Assembly (NCBI RefSeq): GCF_029931775.1
Contig: NC_079321.1
Coordinates: 16,574,501-16,638,500, forward strand
From: Euleptes europaea
Lineage: Eukaryota; Chordata; Lepidosauria; Squamata; Sphaerodactylidae
Reading direction: 5' to 3'
DNA length: 64,000 bases
Shown: one piece after another, positions 20,470 to 31,064 of the stretch
Layout of the letters: every line of letters starts with the position of its first letter
Position numbering within the stretch: the stretch's first letter is position 1
The notes under the pieces: generated by a model
Databases searched by the model: none
The model's input: the letters and a program-made list of their open reading frames with translations, nothing else
Told to the model about the DNA's origin: nothing
Position numbers and translations under genes: made by a program

Positions 20470-20800
20470 ACCTGTCCCTGGAATTGTAGAGCTGGAAGGG
20501 ACCATACCAGGGGCCATACATCCCCGACAAGGGTTTGTCCAGCCTCTGCTTAAAGACTGCCAGTGAGGGGGAGCTCACCACCCCCCTAGGCAGCTGATTC
20601 CACTGTCAAACAACTCTTTCTGTAACTCCCCCCACCCCAATATCCAGGTGGTACCTTTCCTCCTGCAATTTAAACCCATTATTGTGTGCCTTATCCTCTG
20701 CTGCCAACTGGAACAGCTCCCTACCCTCCTCTAAGTGACAGCCCTTCAAATACTTATTAGCGGCTTCTTTAAAAGCTGGTGAAATGTGGTTTTTACTCAT
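20470..20800 (-). mobile_element. CR1 LINE 3' region
   Basis: GAGCTGGAAGGGACCATACC, then CTGCTTAAAGACTGCCAGTG and ACTCTTTCTGTAACTCCC, is the reverse complement of a CR1 3' coding and UTR region. A minus-strand frame of 64 codons (20606-20800) includes CR1-like KYLKGCHLEEGRELF. Confidence 0.85.
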
Positions 20801-20802
20801 GC

Positions 20803-21009
20803 CTAAGGCTAGCCTGATCTCATCGGATCTCGGAAGCTAAGCAGCATCGGTCCTGGTCAGTCTTTGGATGGGAGACCACCAAGGAATACCAGGGCTGATA
20901 TTCAGAGGAAGGCAGTGGCAAATCACTTCTGTTAGTCTCTTGCCTTGAAAGCCCCATAAGGGTTCACTGTAAGTCGGCTGCAATGTGATGCCACTTTACA
21001 CACAATAAG
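20803..21009 (+). mobile_element. 5S rRNA-headed SINE with Bov-B tail
   Basis: TGATCTCATCGGATCTCGGA, AGCTAAGCAGCATCGG and GGATGGGAGACCACCAAGGA match the 3' part of 5S rRNA. The tail CTCTTGCCTTGAAAGCCCC, then GTAAGTCGGCTGCAATGTGA, is Bov-B-like, ending ACACA. Confidence 0.92.
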
Positions 21010-21780
21010 ATAGGGTTCCCGCCTTATCGGGAGCCATGTTTGCTGCCCCGGGGGGAAGAAGGAGCGATCGCGGCAGAGGGGGAGGGAGATCGGGTCCGGC
21101 CGGCCAGCATGTGCGTTTGCGTGCGCACGGGGGCTCGTGCCTGACCCGATTTGCCCGGATACAGCCTCCTCATTGGCTGGGGCAAGGAAGGGCTCCAGCC
21201 AATGAGGGCGGAAGGCGGGAGCTGGGTGGGGGCGTGGCTAGCCTCGCCCCTCAGTATATAACAGGGGGACGGGCCCGCCCACAGCTCACTCCGTTTTCTT
21301 TGTGAACCCACCCACCCTCCCTAAGGTTTATTGGCTTATAGTCACAGCTTGGTGCGGTTTAGCATGTGGATGTGTCATTTTGGGGGTGAAGCTCCATAGG
21401 AATTGGTCGCTTCCCTGGTTTTGGGAACCCTATCCCAAGGGTTTTGGGAGAGGCTTCAGGGACATGCCCTGGCGGCTGGGCAGGTGTCCGCCTCTTCCCA
21501 AGTGGTGGGGGATAACACCCAGTGGCGTTCGTCCCGGTGTCATCCTGGTACTGCCATCCCAGTTGCCCACAGCGGGAGTCCTGTGGGCAGAGGTTACTTC
21601 ATGGCCGTGGTGGACACGGCCTGGGCACTTGACACATCACGCATGCTGCGCCACAAGGGTCGCAGCTGTTTGCCAATTCCAAGCTGTGGCCAATTTATTC
21701 CAAAATCAATCTAATTCCTACAATTAAATGTTTAATAATGTTGTTGTTTATTAAAGTTGTGTTTTAATAAAATGTTAACT
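21010..21780 (+). promoter_or_regulatory. GC-rich promoter-to-polyA unit, possible solo LTR
   Basis: A CpG-rich block carries ATTGG (21172-21176) and CCAAT (21199-21203) inside a 10-bp inverted repeat (CATTGGCTGG/CCAGCCAATG), GGGGGCGTGGC, and TATATAA at 21255-21261. AATAAA lies about 510 bp downstream at 21766-21771. Promoter and polyA signal at this spacing, without an open frame I trust, fit a fossil solo LTR. A host promoter with a short transcript is the alternative. I could not place TG/CA ends or a target-site duplication. Confidence 0.45.
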
Positions 21781-21962
21781 TTTAAAAAATGTTTGAATTT
21801 ATTGAATAGCGACGTTCCTTTTAATTAACCCTGGGTCAGCAAAAGTGTTATCTGAAACACGTGCCAGTTGACAATATTACTCTTGCTTTCTGAAACCACT
21901 GTCACTACCCAACTGTCTTCAAGAGGCTGTAGAGACAGTGTCGAATTATTCTGACCTGGATG

Positions 21963-22160
21963 TAGGGTTGCCAGGTCCCTCTTTGGCACCGGTGGGAGGT
22001 TTTTGGGGCGGAGCCTGAGGAGGGCGAGGTTTGGGGAGGGGAGGGACTTCAATGCCATAGAGTCCAGTTGCCAAAGTGGCCATTTTCTCCAGGTGAACTG
22101 ATTTCTATCGGCTGGAGATCAGTGATAATAGCAGGAGATCTCCAGCTAGTACCTAGATTT
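21963..22160 (-). mobile_element. hAT-type MITE, right end decayed
   Basis: The copy starts TAGGGTTGCCAGGTCCCTC and is clear to GGAGATCTCCAGCTAGTACC. The GGTTGGCAACCCTA end is replaced by unrelated sequence. Confidence 0.9.
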
Positions 22161-23046
22161 AGAGGTAGGTACCTGGATGGGGGGTAGGCACTGAATTCAC
22201 ATTTTCACTGTTTTCTTTTCTCAAACAAGGGTCCCCGTTGCTTTGAAGGGTGGGAGGAAAGATTAAACATGCAATGCTGTGTCTATGGGTAGCCTTTCAG
22301 GAGCTTAGGTCGCACTAAAGTTTATTGTTCAGCATTTAATAAACTATTATATGCTCTATGCAATAGAGAAGTTGTGTCCCATATGGAGCTAGGGTGATAT
22401 GGTTGAGAAAGAGAGCCAAATGTCTCCTGGGAACTGGTCCATTTTTAATGAGTTCAAACCTCTTCCACAAATTAAGTGAAATATTTTTTTTAAGGGAAAC
22501 AATATTGCTTTAGGTTTATTTGTTCCAGCTACTTGGTTACAACTCCACGTGGACACAATTAATGGAGGAAATGGGGTATTTTACAAGCCCAAGACTCTCC
22601 GTTATTTTGTGGCCATGTGAAATTCTTTATCTTAATCACCACAACATGCCAGATGGGAAGGTTCTGCGTTCTGTTCCGACAAAAATACTTATCTGGTTTT
22701 TCTTCGGAAGCTGGAGTCCATTCATCATGGATGGATCCAAGCACTGACAGGTAGAGCAGCCAGCTGGATCACATTCATGGCTCTCTCTAATTAAACTGTT
22801 CAGTCCATTTTCAAGCTTTGGGCGGCACTGGAGTTAATACAGATCCCCCCCCCCCCCATTTTACTGTTCATTTATATTTGTATAAAGAAACAACAGTAAC
22901 GAAGACTCTAAGCTTGCAACTTGAAAGCTTGTTCCGTGTTCCTGTAATATTTCTGGCTCCATTGATGAAGACTACCAGAATGATGAACGACCTGAAACAG
23001 CAATATTATGAAGAACAGCTAAAACATCTTAACCAGCCATCTCTAA
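22161..23046. other. Unrecognised, no supported gene
   Basis: No repeat is recognised. The segment near 22530-22760 is free of simple repeats and could be conserved non-coding sequence, but the window alone cannot show it. A C run is at about 22847. Confidence 0.4.
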
Positions 23047-23478
23047 TAGTACAATCCTGTGCAGAGTTACTCCAGTCTAAACCCATCATACCGTGGACAG
23101 CAAAAAAGCAAATCAGTGGGTTATAGATCAAGTCAAGCCTGAACTGACCTTAGAAGCTAAAATGACTAAACTGAGGCTATCGTATTTTGGTCACATTATG
23201 AGAAGGCAAGAGTCACTGGAAAAGACGGTCATGCTAGGAAAAGTTGAGGGCAGCAGGAAAAGAGGAAGACCCAACAAGAGATGGATTGACTCAACAAAGG
23301 AAGCCACGGCCTTCAATTTGCAAGATCTGAGCAAGGCTGTCAAAGATAGGACATTCTGGAGTACATTGATTCATAGGGTCACCATGAGTTGGAAGCGACT
23401 TGACGGCACTTAACATACACACAAACCAATCATAATCAGTGGGATTAGACTGGAGGAAATCTGTATAGAATTGCACCA
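23047..23478. mobile_element. Palindromic MITE split by a Bov-B insertion
   Basis: The left half (TACAATCCTGTGCAGAGTTA, ending AACCCATCATA) and right half (ATCAGTGGGATTAGACTGGA, ending ATTGCACC) are the two arms of the family seen at 6364. Bov-B lies between them at the palindrome centre. Confidence 0.85.
23091..23423 (+). mobile_element. Bov-B LINE 3' end, nested, with 11-bp TSD
   Basis: The frame at 23093-23413 reads the C-terminal region of a Bov-B/RTE protein: FGHIMRRQESLEKTVMLGKV, EGSRKRGRPNKRWID and DRTFWSTLIHRVTMSWKRLD. The copy is 5' truncated just after a PWTA-like segment and ends ACTTGACGGCACTTAACA plus a short CA-rich tail. AACCCATCATA (23080-23090) and AACCAATCATA (23424-23434) are the duplicated target. 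Confidence 0.9.
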
Positions 23479-23714
23479 TAAGCCTTGTTCTAGAACTAAG
23501 ATCTTATGATCTTAGGGCAAGTCTGCAAATTACCAGTTCCTTAATACTGTTAAATATAAGAGGATCTCTATAAACTACAAGGCCAGATCTAGGGTGGGCT
23601 GGGGGACCATTTGATCTGGGCCTATCATTTAAAAGAGTTGCTGATTATATATGTATATTATATACGTTGAATATATACATATATACACATAAAAATCTGT
23701 ATATAATATAGGAG

Positions 23715-23930
23715 GGTGTCATTTACCAACCTCAAGGTGGGGCCTGGAGTTTTCCTGGAATTACAACTATCTCCAGACTATAGAGATCAGTTATCTTGGA
23801 GGAAATAACTTCGGAGGATGGACTTTATGGTATATGATGGAGTGTCTAGGAGAAACTGAAGTCCTAGAGTGACGTCACATCCCAACTGTGCTTCCTTCCC
23901 TCTCCAGACTCTGCCCTCTTTAGGGTGTGT
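23715..23930 (+). mobile_element. Diverged hAT-type MITE copy
   Basis: CCAACCTCAAGGTGGGGCCT, then TGGAATTACAACTATCTCCA and AGACTCTGCCCTCTTTAGG, follows the family order with extra bases. It matches an older subfamily with the GGGGCCTGGAG insertion. Confidence 0.7.
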
Positions 23931-23984
23931 ATATTAAATGCCATCAAATCGCTTCTGACTCATGGCAACTCTATCAGCCCATTC
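23931..23984 (-). mobile_element. Bov-B tail fragment
   Basis: AATGCCATCAAATCGCTTCT, then GACTCATGGCAAC, is the reverse complement of the Bov-B/SINE 3' tail. Confidence 0.55.
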
Positions 23985-24425
23985 CTGAGCCTGGGGGCCG
24001 AATGGATTTAGGAGGCACCCAAGCCCCTACGCCGGCATCCATGCCTGTTGTGCCGTGCGAACTGGCACGGATGCTGGTGGAGTGCCACTTGCACCAGCCC
24101 CTCAGGACTGCTGTGGTAGCACGACCCTGGGCTGCCAGCTCAACTTCCTGTCGGTGTCCTACCGATGCAAGTCCTCAAGGTGACGTCCTGGGGGTCATTC
24201 CTGGGGTCTTCTGGGGGATGGGGCTGCCCACTTTCAAGCCAAGAAGGCCCCCTTACACTTCAGCAGTTCTGTACCAGGATTTTGCTGGCACAACATCACT
24301 TTTCTCTATGGGGCTTTCCCCCCCTTTTAAATTTTTACCCCTGCAGCGGCTGTGAAACCTCTGTGGAGGCACGGTGGTGGCACAACGGCCATGCCGTTCC
24401 CAGCCACTGCAGGATTCAGAAATGA
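23985..24425 (+). repeat. GC-rich dispersed repeat R1
   Basis: Landmarks shared with other copies are GGTCATTCCTGGGG, GGGATGGGGCTGCC and TTTTCTCTATGGGGCTTTCC followed by a T-rich run. Open frames here come from GC bias, not genes. Confidence 0.55.
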
Positions 24426-24429
24426 GCTG

Positions 24430-24630
24430 TATGAATTAGTGTCCTCCAAAGCATCCTTTCATTAACAGCCTTACTCAGGTCTTGCAAACGGAGGGCCGTG
24501 GCTTCTATTATAAAGTCAATCCATCTCATGTTGGGTCTTCCTATTTTCCTGCTTCCCTCAACTTTTCCTAGCGTTATTGTCTTTTCCAGTGAGTCTTGTC
24601 TTCTCATAATGTGACCAAAGTACAACAGGG
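24430..24630 (-). mobile_element. Bov-B LINE fragment
   Basis: The minus-strand frame 24416-24625 reads MYFGHIMRRQDSLEKTITLG, KVEGSRKIGRPNMRWIDF and DLSKAVNERMLWRTLIH, the same C-terminal region as at 23091. Confidence 0.88.
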
Positions 24631-24670
24631 ACTGGCTCCAAATCTCCAGGAAGTTCCCAAGTTGGAGTTT

Positions 24671-24970
24671 GAAGAAAAAGAGTTGGTTTTTATATGCCGA
24701 CTTTCTCTACCACTTAAGGGAGACTCAAACTGGCTTACGATCCCTTCCCCTCCCCACAACAAACACCCTGTGAGGCAGGTAAGGCTGAGAGAGCTGTGAC
24801 TTGCCCAAGGTCGCCCAGCTGGCTTCATGTGTAGGAGTGGGGAAACAAATCCAGTTCACCAGATTAGCCTCCGTCGCTCATGTGGAGGAGTGGGGAATTA
24901 AACCCTGTTCTCCAGATCAGAGTCCACCGCTCCAAACCACCGCTCTTAACCACTACACCACGCTGGCTCT
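24671..24970 (-). mobile_element. SINE S1, full length
   Basis: The copy runs from GAAGAAAAAGAGTTGG to the reversed head CACTACACCACGCTGGCTCT. Confidence 0.93.
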
Positions 24971-25104
24971 CAGGCAGGCATCAAACTTCCTCTAACTCTG
25001 AAGTAGCCCCAGTGATATCCTTTAAGTTGTTCCAAAAATATGGAAACAAGTATAGCTTTCCAATTACGGCAATAGCTTTTTTTGATTAGTGTATTAACTA
25101 TAGA

Positions 25105-25225
25105 AAGCCAGTGTGGTGTAATACTTTTTTATTAGTGCGGGGTAAGCCAGGTTCAAACAATCAGTTTGCCACAAAGATCACTGGATAACTTTGGACTAGT
25201 CATTTTTCTCAGCCTATAACCTATT
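25105..25225 (+). mobile_element. Old Sauria-type SINE fragment
   Basis: AGCCAGTGTGGTGTAATAC, then CCAGGTTCAAACAATCAG and CTTTGGACTAGTCA, is a strongly diverged head and body. Confidence 0.6.
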
Positions 25226-25510
25226 TATTTAGAAAATGTATATGCCGCATCTCCAGAGACCTGCTCAAGGCAGCTTACAATAAAACAAAACCATTAAAAC
25301 CTAGCCATTAAAAACAAAACATGCCAAAGGCATAAAGACAGTATAACACACACACTGAGCAACCTAAAATTATATCTATATAAAACAGTTCTCAAGCCAG
25401 AAGCAGACCATAACAGCTGAAAGAGATATTTAAAACCCTTAGTTAAAACCCTGAGTAAGGGAAGTGAATTAGGCACCAGGCAAACCTTATCATGGAGGGC
25501 GTTCCAAAGG
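25226..25510. repeat. Old LINE-like repeat
   Basis: ATATGCCGCATCTCCAGAGA, then CAAGGCAGCTTACAATAAAA and AAAACC runs, resembles a repeat seen at 44755, 51590, 54990 and 57692. Its continuation may be 25840-26160, beyond the S2 SINE. No family name is claimed. Confidence 0.4.
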
Positions 25511-25520
25511 TGACATCACT

Positions 25521-25710
25521 GGGGAGGGGCCATGGCTCAGTGGCAGAGCATCTGCTTGGGATGCAGAAGGTCCCAGGTTCAATCCCTGGCATCTCCAGTT
25601 AAAGGGACTAGGCTAGTAGGTGATGCGAAAGATCTCTGCCTGAGACCCTGGAGAGCCACTGCCGGTTTGAGCAGACAATACTGACTTTGATGGACCAAGG
25701 GTCTGATTCA
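25521..25710 (+). mobile_element. SINE S2, 3' clipped
   Basis: The head GGCTCAGTGGCAGAGCATCT and body to GGACCAAGGGTCTGATTCA are present. The AAGGCAGCTTCATGTG end is missing. Confidence 0.9.
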
Positions 25711-25839
25711 TACGGTCCAAGACCAGCAGATAAAAATATATATACATAGTAACAGAATAACGACTATATACACCAATAAATATTTGATAAAAATAGTCAC
25801 TCACTCATGGGAGAGCCATTAAGAACCTTTTTTCTGATC

Positions 25840-26165
25840 ACTCACTCATGGGGGAGCCTTTTCTCTGATCTTCACATGCCTCACATCCAAAGGTTGGGGC
25901 ACATGGAGCAGGGTTTCGGAAGAGGGTTTCAACTCGTGGGCTGGACAGTGCCAGTGGAGGTAGTCCTTCAAGTCCTGTGAGCCATTTAGGGCGTTAAAAG
26001 TGAGACCCAGCACTTGTTATTGTGCACAGAAACGTATGGTCATCCACTACAGATCTTTCAGCGCAGGGGTGATATGATCCAGCCCCCTGTATCCAGCACC
26101 CAACGGTAATCTGAACCAATTGGTACTTTGGACCAGGTGCAGTTTCTGGACAGTAACCTACCTGA
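25840..26165. repeat. Old LINE-like repeat
   Basis: GCCATTTAGGGCGTTAAAAG, then GCGCAGGGGTGATATGATCC and GTGCAGTTTCTGGACAGT, are landmarks of a lizard repeat related to the 8115 stretch. Its family is uncertain. Confidence 0.4.
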
Positions 26166-26387
26166 TGTGGTGGCTGTGAAGATAAAATTTGGGGCAGGGA
26201 GCACCAAGAGCACCATGAACAGAGGGATATAAATATGATAGGTAGATCATTTTGAAGAACCAGTTGTCATGAAACCACAGCGTACATTTTCATAAATTTT
26301 GGGCTATTGATGGCTGAGCAGCATGTAAGCGCATGTTGGCCCACTGGTATCCTGTGGAACTAGCCAACAGAAAGACTCACACTTGTT

Positions 26388-26690
26388 TTTTAAAAAGGTA
26401 ATGGTAGTCCCCTGTGCAAGCATCTGGTCATTAATGACCCATGGGATGACATCACATCCCGACGTTTACTAGGCAGACTTTGTTTATGGGGTGGTTTGCC
26501 ATTGCCTTCCCTTTATTTACCCCCAGCAAGCTGGGTATTCATTTTACTGACCTTGGAAGGATGGAAGGCTGAATCAACCTTGAGCCAGCTTCTTGAAACC
26601 GACTGACATCAGGATCGAACTCAGGTCATGAGGAGAGCTTGGACAGCTATACTGCAGCTTATCATTCTGCACCATGGCATTCCTATCTTT
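26388..26690 (-). mobile_element. tRNA-headed SINE (S3)
   Basis: AAAAAGGTAATGGTAGTCCC opens a reverse-oriented copy. The tRNA-like head, with box B-like reverse GGATCGAACTCAGGTCATGA, lies at the right end. A second copy is at 53550. Confidence 0.8.
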
Positions 26691-26944
26691 TTACAGGTTG
26701 CAAACTCCTGCATTAGGCTTTCATTGTAACCCTTCTTCAATCACTGTACTAGGGGTATCCATCCAACCATGTGTAAGGGGAGCATGCGCTATCCATGATC
26801 ATTAGGCACAGTTGTAATTTCATCTGAATACGGGTGCTGCACATATTTTCAGTTTTCAGTACTGAATCAGAAATATACATGTGGTGTCCCATTCAAATTA
26901 AATGGTGACCACAGATATTGGAAGGGTTGCAGGTTGTGCACTCT

Positions 26945-27075
26945 CATGGAACATGTGGTTGGACAGTTCAGATGTTTGAATGTTTCTTGGCCCTTCAGGG
27001 CAACTGGTTGGCCGCTGTGTGCAACAGGATGCTGGACTAGATGGGCCACCGGACTGATTCACAACATAATGACTG
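26945..27075 (+). mobile_element. CR1 LINE 3' fragment
   Basis: GGTTGGCCGCTGTGTGCAAC, then GATGCTGGACTAGATGGGCC, is a CR1-type 3' end. Confidence 0.6.
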
Positions 27076-27394
27076 GAAAGAGCTTGTGTAACCCAAAGGG
27101 AAAGTGGGTACACAGTGTATCTAAACAGTGCTAGGAATCCAGGGTTCCACATCGGGGTCACCTTGTTGCCTTCTTCTTCTAACTGCCTTCTTCTTTCTGG
27201 TGGCAAGGTACGCATATCATCAGGAAGTTTAGTACATGCGCTGTAAACCAGCTTCCTTGAAACCTGTAGAGTTATTCCTATATAGAAGGCATCGTCTGTT
27301 TTCATAGTACCTACTGACTTTGACTTTCAACTTTGTAATATTAACAAGGCCAGTTATTACGTTTTGAGGTAGACTTTGTGAATTTGTATGTATG

Positions 27395-27500
27395 TGTGTG
27401 TGCCGTCAAGTCACAGCTGACTTATGGCGACCCCATAGGGTTTTCAAGGCAAGAGATGTTAGGAGGTGGTTTGTCATTGCCTGCCTCCATGTGGGCTGTG
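27395..27500 (-). mobile_element. Bov-B/SINE tail fragment
   Basis: GTGTGCCGTCAAGTCACAGC, then GACTTATGGCGACCCCATAG and GGTTTTCAAGGCAAGAGA, is the reversed Bov-B-like tail. Confidence 0.75.
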
Positions 27501-27718
27501 AGTTTTTAGGAGTTACTGATTTTGTTGTCTGCTGGCTAGGTTCGGGGGAGTGACAGTTCGTATTAGTGAGCTACTTAGATTATGTCTGTGGGAATATGTA
27601 TGTTAATAAGCCATTGACCTGTGGAATGGTTTACCCTTAGGGCAACTGGCAAGCCTACCCCAAAAGTGCTTTTATTCTTCTAGAGCTGATTCCGTCAAGT
27701 TCCAAAGCCTCTCTGTAT

Positions 27719-27926
27719 TAGGGTTGCCAACCTCCAGGTAATAGCTGGAGATCTCCTGCTATTACAATTGGTCTCCAGTCGATAGAGATCAGTTCCCCTG
27801 GAGAAAATGGCTGCTTTGGCAATTGGACTCTATGGCATTGAAGTCCCTCCCCTTCCCAAACCCCGCCTCCTCCGGCTCCACCCCAAAAAAATCCCACTGG
27901 GGGCAAAGAGGAACCTGGCAACCTTA
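27719..27926 (+). mobile_element. hAT-type MITE, full length
   Basis: The copy runs from TAGGGTTGCCAACCTCCAGG to GAACCTGGCAACCTTA. The flanking 8-mers CTCTGTAT and CTTTGTGA agree only partly, so the duplication has decayed. Confidence 0.93.
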
Positions 27927-28110
27927 CTTTGTGAAGTTACACCTTAAACTTCTTATTCCATGCTTTCTTGCCTACTCAACTCTCCCTTTCATTCCAACAG
28001 TCTGGAAGCCAGTCTCTATACTTCAGCTCCAATATTTTTATCATAACCTTTTGTGTTGTCTAAAGGTACCACTGATTTAGTGGTTCATCGCGTACAGCCA
28101 GTAAGAAGTA

Positions 28111-28431
28111 GCAGAAGAAGAAGAGTTGGTTTTTATATGCCGACTTTCTTTACCACTTAAGAGAGACTCAAACCGGCGTACAATCACCTTCCCTTCCCCT
28201 CCCCACAACAGACACCCTGTGGGGTAGTTGGGGCTGAGAGAGCTCTAACAGAGCTGTGACTTGCCCGAGGTCACCCAGCTGGCTTCGTGCATAGGAATGG
28301 GGAAACAAATCCAGTTCACCAGATTAGCCTCCGCCGCTCATGTGGAGGAGTGGGGAATCAAACCTGGTTCTCCAGATGAGAGTCCCCCGCTCCAAACCAC
28401 CTCTCTTAACCACTACACCACGCTGGCTCTC
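28111..28431 (-). mobile_element. SINE S1, full length
   Basis: The copy runs from GCAGAAGAAGAAGAGTTGG to the reversed head CACTACACCACGCTGGCTCT. Confidence 0.93.
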
Positions 28432-29424
28432 TTTGCTGAACTCTGTCCTGCTAGTCTAAACATGTCATAGCTACTGTAAGCAGGACAAATGCTCCTGAGG
28501 TTTTTCAAAGCCCTCTGCTCTTATGCTCCACCTTACTCTCGCCACCAATAAATATAGCTGATTGTATATATTACACTGCAAGGTCATGTACCAGCAGCGA
28601 GATCCCATTAGGAGGGCAAGGGTGACTGGCTTGTGACTTCAACAGTCCTTCATACTTAATCCAGCATTGTAGGAGGGGAATTAAATGCACCGGAGTGCTA
28701 CGTGTGATGAAAAAAAACAGTCCATAGCTGGGTAGCAACCTATAAAGGAAGAATTTAAAATGGCTGTAAAAACTTTGTAATCTAATTACGGCAGTAAAAG
28801 TGAAAGGTGAGGCGTTTCACAGCGTGATTCACGTGCACTATGGCTAACCTCTGACATCTTGAATATATTATGTGGTTTCGTCCCTGCAGAAAGCACTTCG
28901 TAAAGAACTGCCAGCCAGGCCTGAGTCTTATTTGGTTATGTGTTCTTTTCATTTCACCTTCCTGCAAAGATGTAGTTTTGCTGCTTAAGCTAATTTACCA
29001 GTTTTGTGCATGTGCTCCTATGCTCTTAAACAGTTCATATGTTCAGTCTTCAGAACATGACCCTCCCCCCACACACACACACAAACACACAAACACACAC
29101 ATACACATGTACATGTCTTGGGAAGTACCAACATTCATTTGCTCTGTGAAAAAGTTTCTCCAATTGACATACTCTGGAAACAGTTTGCACATGTTACAAA
29201 GTGTTGATCCAGTTAAGTTGTACGTATCCAGACTTTTTATCAAGTGTGGATGAGGACTAAGGTATTGTGCCAAATGTGTCATGAGAACAGTAGGGTTTTA
29301 AGGAGAAAGTCGAAAGGGGTAGCGAAAGAGGCAGCATGAGGTGAGTGTTCTGGGAACTTCATTGGATGGTGACTAAAAGTCATTCATTCATTACAATTTT
29401 TGGTACTTCGACCTCAAGTAACCT
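28432..29424. other. Unrecognised, with a CA-rich tract
   Basis: No exon or named repeat is recognised. A CA-rich run lies at 29068-29106, and AACCTCAAGT-type 10-mers repeat near 29410-29440. Confidence 0.45.
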
Positions 29425-29659
29425 CAAGTAACCTCAAGGATAGTGTGCTACCTGCAATCCTCTCGATATATGTGATCATCATTTTATGCGAATAAGGAAA
29501 TGTACATATTTTCTGGCTTTGGTACATGCAAACTCATACCCTCAAGAATCTGGATTTCTAATCGCATGAACCAAACTGGAAAAATGAATGCTGCCCTCGT
29601 TCCACAAAATGGCAACCATGCATATAGAGAGGATCACATGTGGTGTAATCTCTCCTTTC
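29425..29659 (+). repeat. Unassigned dispersed repeat X, copy 2
   Basis: The stretch is collinear with 14535-14790 (see that entry). It ends where the reverse SINE begins, so the SINE may have cut it. Confidence 0.6.
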
Positions 29660-29941
29660 TCTCCGACTTTCTCTACCACTTAAGGAAGAATCAAACTGGC
29701 TTACAATCGTCTTCCCTTCCTCTCCCCACAACAGACACCTTGTGAGGTAGGTGGGGCTGAGAGAGTGTGACTATCCCAAGGTCACCCAGCTGACTTCATG
29801 TGTAGGAGTGGGGAAACAAACCCAGTTCACCAGATTAGCCTCCGCCGCTCACGTGGAGGAGTGGGGAATCAAACCTGGTTCTCCAGATCAGAGTCCACCA
29901 CTCCAAACCACTGCTCTTAACCACTACACCACACTGGCTCT
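29660..29941 (-). mobile_element. SINE S1, tail end missing
   Basis: The copy begins at CTCCGACTTTCTCTACCACT without the TTGGTTTTTATATG part. It ends with the reversed head CACTACACCACACTGGCTCT. Confidence 0.9.
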
Positions 29942-30727
29942 CATTCTTTCAGATACCTTTGGCCCCAAGACATATACAGAGTTAGGAGGAGGATGGGAGA
30001 AAGGCCAAGGAGGAACCAACTACTTGACATTGGCAAGATGCCCTGAAGCAGGTCAACCAAAAGGCAGTGTATCTTCACATCCTCATGGTGCTAGGACAGC
30101 CCATAGGCAAGGTCAAATGTATTCCTGGCCTTGGGTAAGGCAGCCACAGGGGTGCTAGGCCCATGAACTCTACTAAAAGTCTTCCATTGAGTTGCCTGAA
30201 ACTCACTTTGAAGTTTATGTGGTGTAAGGAGGATGGATGGAGTCTCTGAGTGAGGTGTTGCCCCCTGACACAAACAACTTCACAGATTGCTATTCAATCA
30301 CCTCTAAACATAATCTGTCTATCGTCATTGTAATGGGAATTCTAATGTCCAGTGACAGGAGGAAGTGATGCAACTTTGATCAGAAAGGCTTCTAAGAGCA
30401 GATGGCCAATTCTTGTATCGTTGGCTCAGAAACAACATGCAGTTTTCTGCTGCAAAGTGTAACAAAAGTAGGTGATGTGCTCATTTCATTATTTTTGTGG
30501 CACCATCTTAATAGCGAAGGAAATTAGAATCCCGTGGTAGGCTGGTGAACCATTCAATAACTATGCAGAAGAGTGCAGCACCACACCATTAACAGCCATG
30601 CAAACATTTGACAGTGGGGAAAAGGAGGCACTGACCTGCAACTTGATGATGCTAAACCGTCTTTGCCTACCAAGACGGAGAGGATGCATAAAAGAACTGA
30701 TGGTTGGAGGATGCAAGCATAATCAAG
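29942..30727. other. Unrecognised, no supported gene
   Basis: No exon, SINE or LINE is recognised in this interval. Confidence 0.4.
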
Positions 30728-30783
30728 GAGGGAGGGGGCCATGGCTTTGTGGTAGAGCATCTGCTTGGCATGCAGAAGGTCCT
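30728..30783 (+). mobile_element. SINE S2 head only
   Basis: GGGCCATGGCTTTGTGGTAG, then AGCATCTGCTTGGCATGCAG and AAGGTCC, is the tRNA-like head. It stops short of box B. Confidence 0.75.
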
Positions 30784-30810
30784 GTGCAGACCCTGTTGTG
30801 GGCGAGAAGG

Positions 30811-30962
30811 TAGCATGGTATAGCCCAATCTTGTCAGATCTCGGAAGCTAAGCAGGGTCAGTACTTGGAAGGGAGACCTCCAAGAAAGATTCTGCAGAGG
30901 AAGACAATGGCAAACCACTTCTGCTTCTCATTTGCCTTGAAAGCCCATTACTGGGGTCATCA
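30811..30962 (+). mobile_element. 5S rRNA-headed SINE
   Basis: TAGCCCAATCTTGTCAGATC, then TCGGAAGCTAAGCAGGGTCA and GGGAGACCTCCAAGAAAG, is the 5S-derived head. The tail TTTGCCTTGAAAGCCCAT is Bov-B-like but short. Confidence 0.85.
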
Positions 30963-30963
30963 T

Positions 30964-31000
30964 TAGGGTTGCCAACCTCCTGTGCTGAAGCCAAAAACCT
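30964..31000 (+). mobile_element. hAT-type MITE left-end fragment
   Basis: TAGGGTTGCCAACCTCCTGT is followed by a short, diverged CCAAAAACCTGCC stretch. The remainder is absent. Confidence 0.5.
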
Positions 31001-31064
31001 GCCCCTTCCTCCAAGCCCCATGGAACAGCTCCATAGTGTTCCACGGGGGTACAGCACCATTTCC

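Noticed and set aside
21302-21727. 141-codon frame downstream of the TATA box
   Set aside because: It has no recognisable domain, and competing frames exist on the same strand (21403-21714).
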